Under the pieces are notes generated by a model, which had not been told where the DNA came from, searched no databases, and was given only the letters and a program-made list of their open reading frames with translations. From Atrichornis clamosus (Eukaryota > Chordata > Aves > Passeriformes > Menuridae), in contig WBMZ01012776.1 of assembly GCA_013400975.1 (NCBI GenBank), forward strand, positions 62,001-126,000: a stretch of 64,000 nt of DNA, given 5' to 3'. Positions 60,376 to 64,000 of this stretch are shown here, piece after piece (within the stretch, counting starts at the first letter, position 1; every line of letters starts with the position of its first letter). A program made the translations under genes and the position numbers.

Positions 60376-63300
60376 GATTTTTTTTTTCTGCTTGTATTAG
60401 TCAAATAATCTAAAGAGGAGCATTTCTCCAGCTACTAAAAACTCTTAGTACCTTCTCTGCACAGCAGAACAGTAATGGTGAAGCTTCACTGCAGAAATTA
60501 CTAGTGTTCAGCTATCCCTCAGAAAATGCTACCCGTGTTACTCTACCTGCAGGTAGAAGGTACATGGAGCTTGCTTGTGATTATTCAGGAAATGGTGTGT
60601 GTGAGAAGAGCCCCAGTTAAGGGGCTAACAGTCTGACAGGGCATGTCACAAGGACAGTTGTCCAGCCACCGGGAAGAGCTTTTACTGTAGTTGGCAATGT
60701 AATGCCTCAGTAAAACATGCAAGCAGAGTGCACACAAACATTTGAAGGTCAAATACAGCATAGCCCTTCTGGTAACAAGAGCAGGGAATGCTTTTCCAGG
60801 CAACTGGTATAGAAAAGTAAGTATGGTGTAGTAAATAATAAAAAAACTGTTCATTTGCTGTTCATTTCCCTCCACAATACAGGAGACTCTTCATGTCTAT
60901 ACTGCTTGCAAGTAGAATCTTTAATGCTTTTATGAAGAAATGGAGACTGCTTATATATAGAAATCATACTACAGAAATACCTGTTTAGTGTTTGTCCCAT
61001 TGGTCTCAAAGAATTAAATAATTCTGTTAATCTGTAAATACTGCTTCAATGTTTTTCTCTATTTGAGTATTAGTATTTCAAACTTTAAGTACCATGTCTT
61101 AGCAAGGGCTTTATTCAATCCAGTAACTTTTACATATTGGGGGGTTTTTTTCTTTAGCGTAAAGTTTCCTTCAGGAAAAGCTAGAAACCTGCTCACCATC
61201 ATCATATGCCAAAGATCAAGCAATTAAACAAGTTACTTTCTTCAGATACTCAAGTTTAACTAGAAATTCCAATTCTAATGAGAAGTTTCAAAGGACGCTA
61301 CAGTGATATTTACAGCTGTACCGAATAGTTTGTTGTCATTCAAACTATTCATAATATGGCTCACCTTCAAGTCACCCTTCAATACTTTTCTCTGAAGGTC
61401 ATTGTATGAGTTACACTGTATTTTCTGTAAAATTTGAGGTGAATCATTTCCTTAAGCTAACTAAAGACTTGATGTTTCTCATTACTAACAGCAGAGACAC
61501 TTCCATGCAAACTGGTATCATGCAATTCATGCAGGAATTTCCTTCTAGACAGTAAGTAACCACTGATCTTTAAAACTGTGGTTGCCTGACAGCCAGGAAA
61601 TCATTTAGGGCTGAGCAGGAGCTAAAAAGGTCATCAGAAAGCTGGGATAATCACTGAACCCTTGAGAAACAAACACCTTCTGACCACTGCTGCTGCCTTG
61701 CCTTAGAAGAGCAGTGACACAGGCCTGGAAATGGAAATTACTGGCAGCTTTAGGCATGTAACTTTGACGAGTCACTTAAGTTTAATTTCCAGAGCTGCAT
61801 TCTCTTACCCTATATCACTGTTCGTTTAGGTGGAAATATGTAACTGCATCAATGTAACAAGAGTCAGCCCTGCCCAGGAGGCTTTTGGTAAAATAAGAAC
61901 GATGTAAGATATACAGTAAAAGTTCTCATCGTTTCCAATTATGAGAATTATTTTGATGCTTAGTGGGAGGAAGGATAAGGACAGGAAGGATGGACAGAAC
62001 ACGACACTCACCAAAATTCTTCCTTAAAGGCACTGCTTCTGCATCAGTCTTGAGAACTGCAAGTTATGGGTACACATAACCATTACACCTGAGGCAGACT
62101 CCTGAAGCAATGGATTTACAGCATCTTTTCCCTTCCTGCTAAACTGTCATCAAGGAAGTGATGCTATCACGTGAACCACTGTGCTGCTGAACAAGTCTGG
62201 ACAGGTGACACAACCTTCCACTTCCTAGATATTTTGAAGGAAATCAATTGTTGAATTACAGGCTGAAATGCATTTTGAAATTCAAAAAGCTGTCACAACT
62301 CCTTTAGTTCAAAGGGAAAAACATTGTTCTGACAAAGGAAAACACTAAAAAGGTATTAACACATTGCACAGCCTCACTCAGGAGCTTGTTAAAGGATTGT
62401 TAAAGTTTATTTGGTCAGAATAAAAAAAAAATGGTACAAAGACCTTTTTTCAGTATTACTATGAAGTTGTATAACCTATTTAGCCATTTGGATTACAGTG
62501 TAACATTATTGATTCATTTTAACAAATTAACAAGACTCGTAAACCTTCAAAGTTAGTCCTACTGCATGCGATATTTAAATTTTTTTTCTTTAGATACTTT
62601 TATTTTCAGAGGCCAAAGACGATAAAAGCACTTGGGGAGTGTTCTCCGTGTAGCCTATTACATGAACATTTCAGGCTTTACCATGGGTATTTCTCTTATC
62701 AGTTACCCTGGTCTAGGTTACTGCATGCTGAAGAAAAAGCATTCAGCAAGTTTGTTTAATGTTTTCATTAGGTACCCTACTAATGAGATTACTGACTTTA
62801 TGGGGAAGCTGCCATTTTCACATTAGCACTTAGAGCTGTCACTGCTCCAAACAGGGCTGTACACGTCTGCTCAAAGGTCTGAGTTATCTGGAGCACAGGG
62901 CTACCTCAGGCCCTCGCCAGAAGAAACCTTTAGGAATTCCAGTCAAATGCAGGTGGAGACAGATGGAGGAGTACAACCAAGGGACCAGTTCCTGCTTTGG
63001 TTCCTCACATGCTCAGAATATACTGGTTGTCACATGCCTTGTAAATAAAATGGCTTGCATTAGATTTTTTTTGTCATACCACTACTGAGTAGATTTTCAC
63101 TGAACGTTCTAGCCTGCATAAATTTGGTGCTTGAGACTAGGAATAAAAAGCATCACAAAAATGTCAAACAATATTGTTATCAAGTTCTTACCTTCTCTGG
63201 CAAATCTTTCATTGTATAGGTAACTAAACCCAAGGTGAGAGAAGCAGAGGCTTATTTATCCAGGTATAGTTCTATGCAAATGAAAACATTTTTTTTTTCT

Positions 63301-64000
63301 CCTAAGTAAATTAATACAATCAAGTTGAACATGTTATTAACCTAAGAAGAAATTCTGCTGTATAACTGAACATTATTCTAATGTCACATTTGAGGTTCTT
63401 GTCTGTAAATGTTAATATATAAATAAATGCAAGTTTTACCTTTAGCAACCATAACTTGCTATGTAATTTAGGAAACATAACACCATATATCTATTGAGGA
63501 GTGAACTACTAAGTAAGCTACATACTATAAGGTTGTAAGAATGCAACAACATAAGGAAAATCCAGCATACCCAACTGTTTACAAGTCTCTGGAGATACTA
63601 AATGTGTATTAAGGTGCTAGAGGGTATTTATCTTGCCCAGGAGAGATTTTATTTGTGCTTATGTCTTTACACATATATGAAATGAACACACACACACATT
63701 TATGTTTTCATAATGTTCAGAAATTTAATTATTCTTGCGAAATAAATGATTGCTATTGGCTAACTTTGTAACAAGGCTTTTTTTAGTTTGGGGTTTTTTT
63801 GTTGTTTTAAACATGTAATCTTCAAGTTCCAATTGCAAGCACCATGCAGGGGGCTGACCTCATGCAAGAGTCTGAGGGAGAAGTCCGTATGCAAAGGAAA
63901 GCCCAAGAGCACCTGTTCCTAACTATAACACACCCTACACCCTATGCACGTTCAGGCTTAAACTTCAATGCCTCATAGTAGTTTCATTATCTCCCAACTG
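60376..64000. other. no gene recognised downstream of MTUS1
   Basis: No open frame with recognisable homology on either strand. AATAAA hexamers occur on plus (62419, 63044) and an AATAAA on minus near 62407. The sequence could therefore hold extended MTUS1 3'UTR or the 3'UTR of a convergent neighbour. PDGFRL is the convergent neighbour in mammals, but I could not identify any of its coding sequence here. Confidence 0.45.

Noticed and set aside
61826..64000. Last exon of a convergent neighbour (PDGFRL expected from mammalian synteny)
   Set aside because: No minus-strand frame resembles an immunoglobulin-domain protein. A minus-strand AATAAA near 62407 alone is not enough.

Overview
This is vertebrate nuclear DNA, most probably from a bird and likely a passerine. 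It is AT-rich and intron-rich, and it carries a degraded CR1 LINE. It also carries a fragment that looks like a tRNA-Ile-headed SINE with a CR1-type tail (TguSINE1-like), a family I know from passerines. There is no bacterial, plasmid or phage content.

The window is dominated by one plus-strand gene, the 3' half of MTUS1 (microtubule-associated scaffold / angiotensin AT2-receptor-interacting protein, ATIP). I rebuilt it by joining short open stretches at splice sites of compatible phase and comparing the product with what I remember of mammalian ATIP1. Nine shared exons (30602-30819, 43580-43646, 51388-51602, 52106-52211, 53183-53256, 53361-53456, 55797-55913, 57208-57305, 58132-58348) encode 402 residues, mostly coiled coil, ending in a Ser/Pro-rich tail and TGA at 58346-58348. 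Intron phases agree throughout. The 3'UTR follows, with polyadenylation signals at 58783 and 60351. The very large exon and other exons specific to the long isoform (ATIP3) were not found and probably lie upstream.

Three alternative first coding exons feed this common part. (1) 5942-6062 is the recognisable ATIP1 N-terminus (40 codons, phase 1), giving about 442 aa. (2) 26550-27039 encodes a 163-residue, mostly coiled-coil N-terminus. It has a strong start context, an in-frame upstream stop, and a GTAAGA donor in the phase needed to join 30602, giving about 565 aa; it may be the avian counterpart of ATIP4. (3) 42706-42759 lies in a CpG-rich block inside the 12.8-kb intron. It encodes an 18-residue N-terminus starting MGCSSS, a typical myristoylation/palmitoylation signal, with a phase-0 donor that fits exon 43580, giving about 347 aa. 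Together they suggest three nested promoters making progressively different N-termini (cytosolic or microtubule-associated, extended coiled-coil, and membrane-anchored) on one shared coiled-coil body.

Layout: 1-5.9 kb, no gene recognised, then the ATIP1 promoter area; 6-30.6 kb, one large intron holding the SINE fragment, the antisense CR1 and alternative exon 2; 30.6-43.6 kb, the intron with the CpG-rich alternative promoter; 43.6-58.3 kb, the coiled-coil exons, including one GC-AG intron; 58.3-60.4 kb, 3'UTR; 60.4-64 kb, no recognisable coding sequence.
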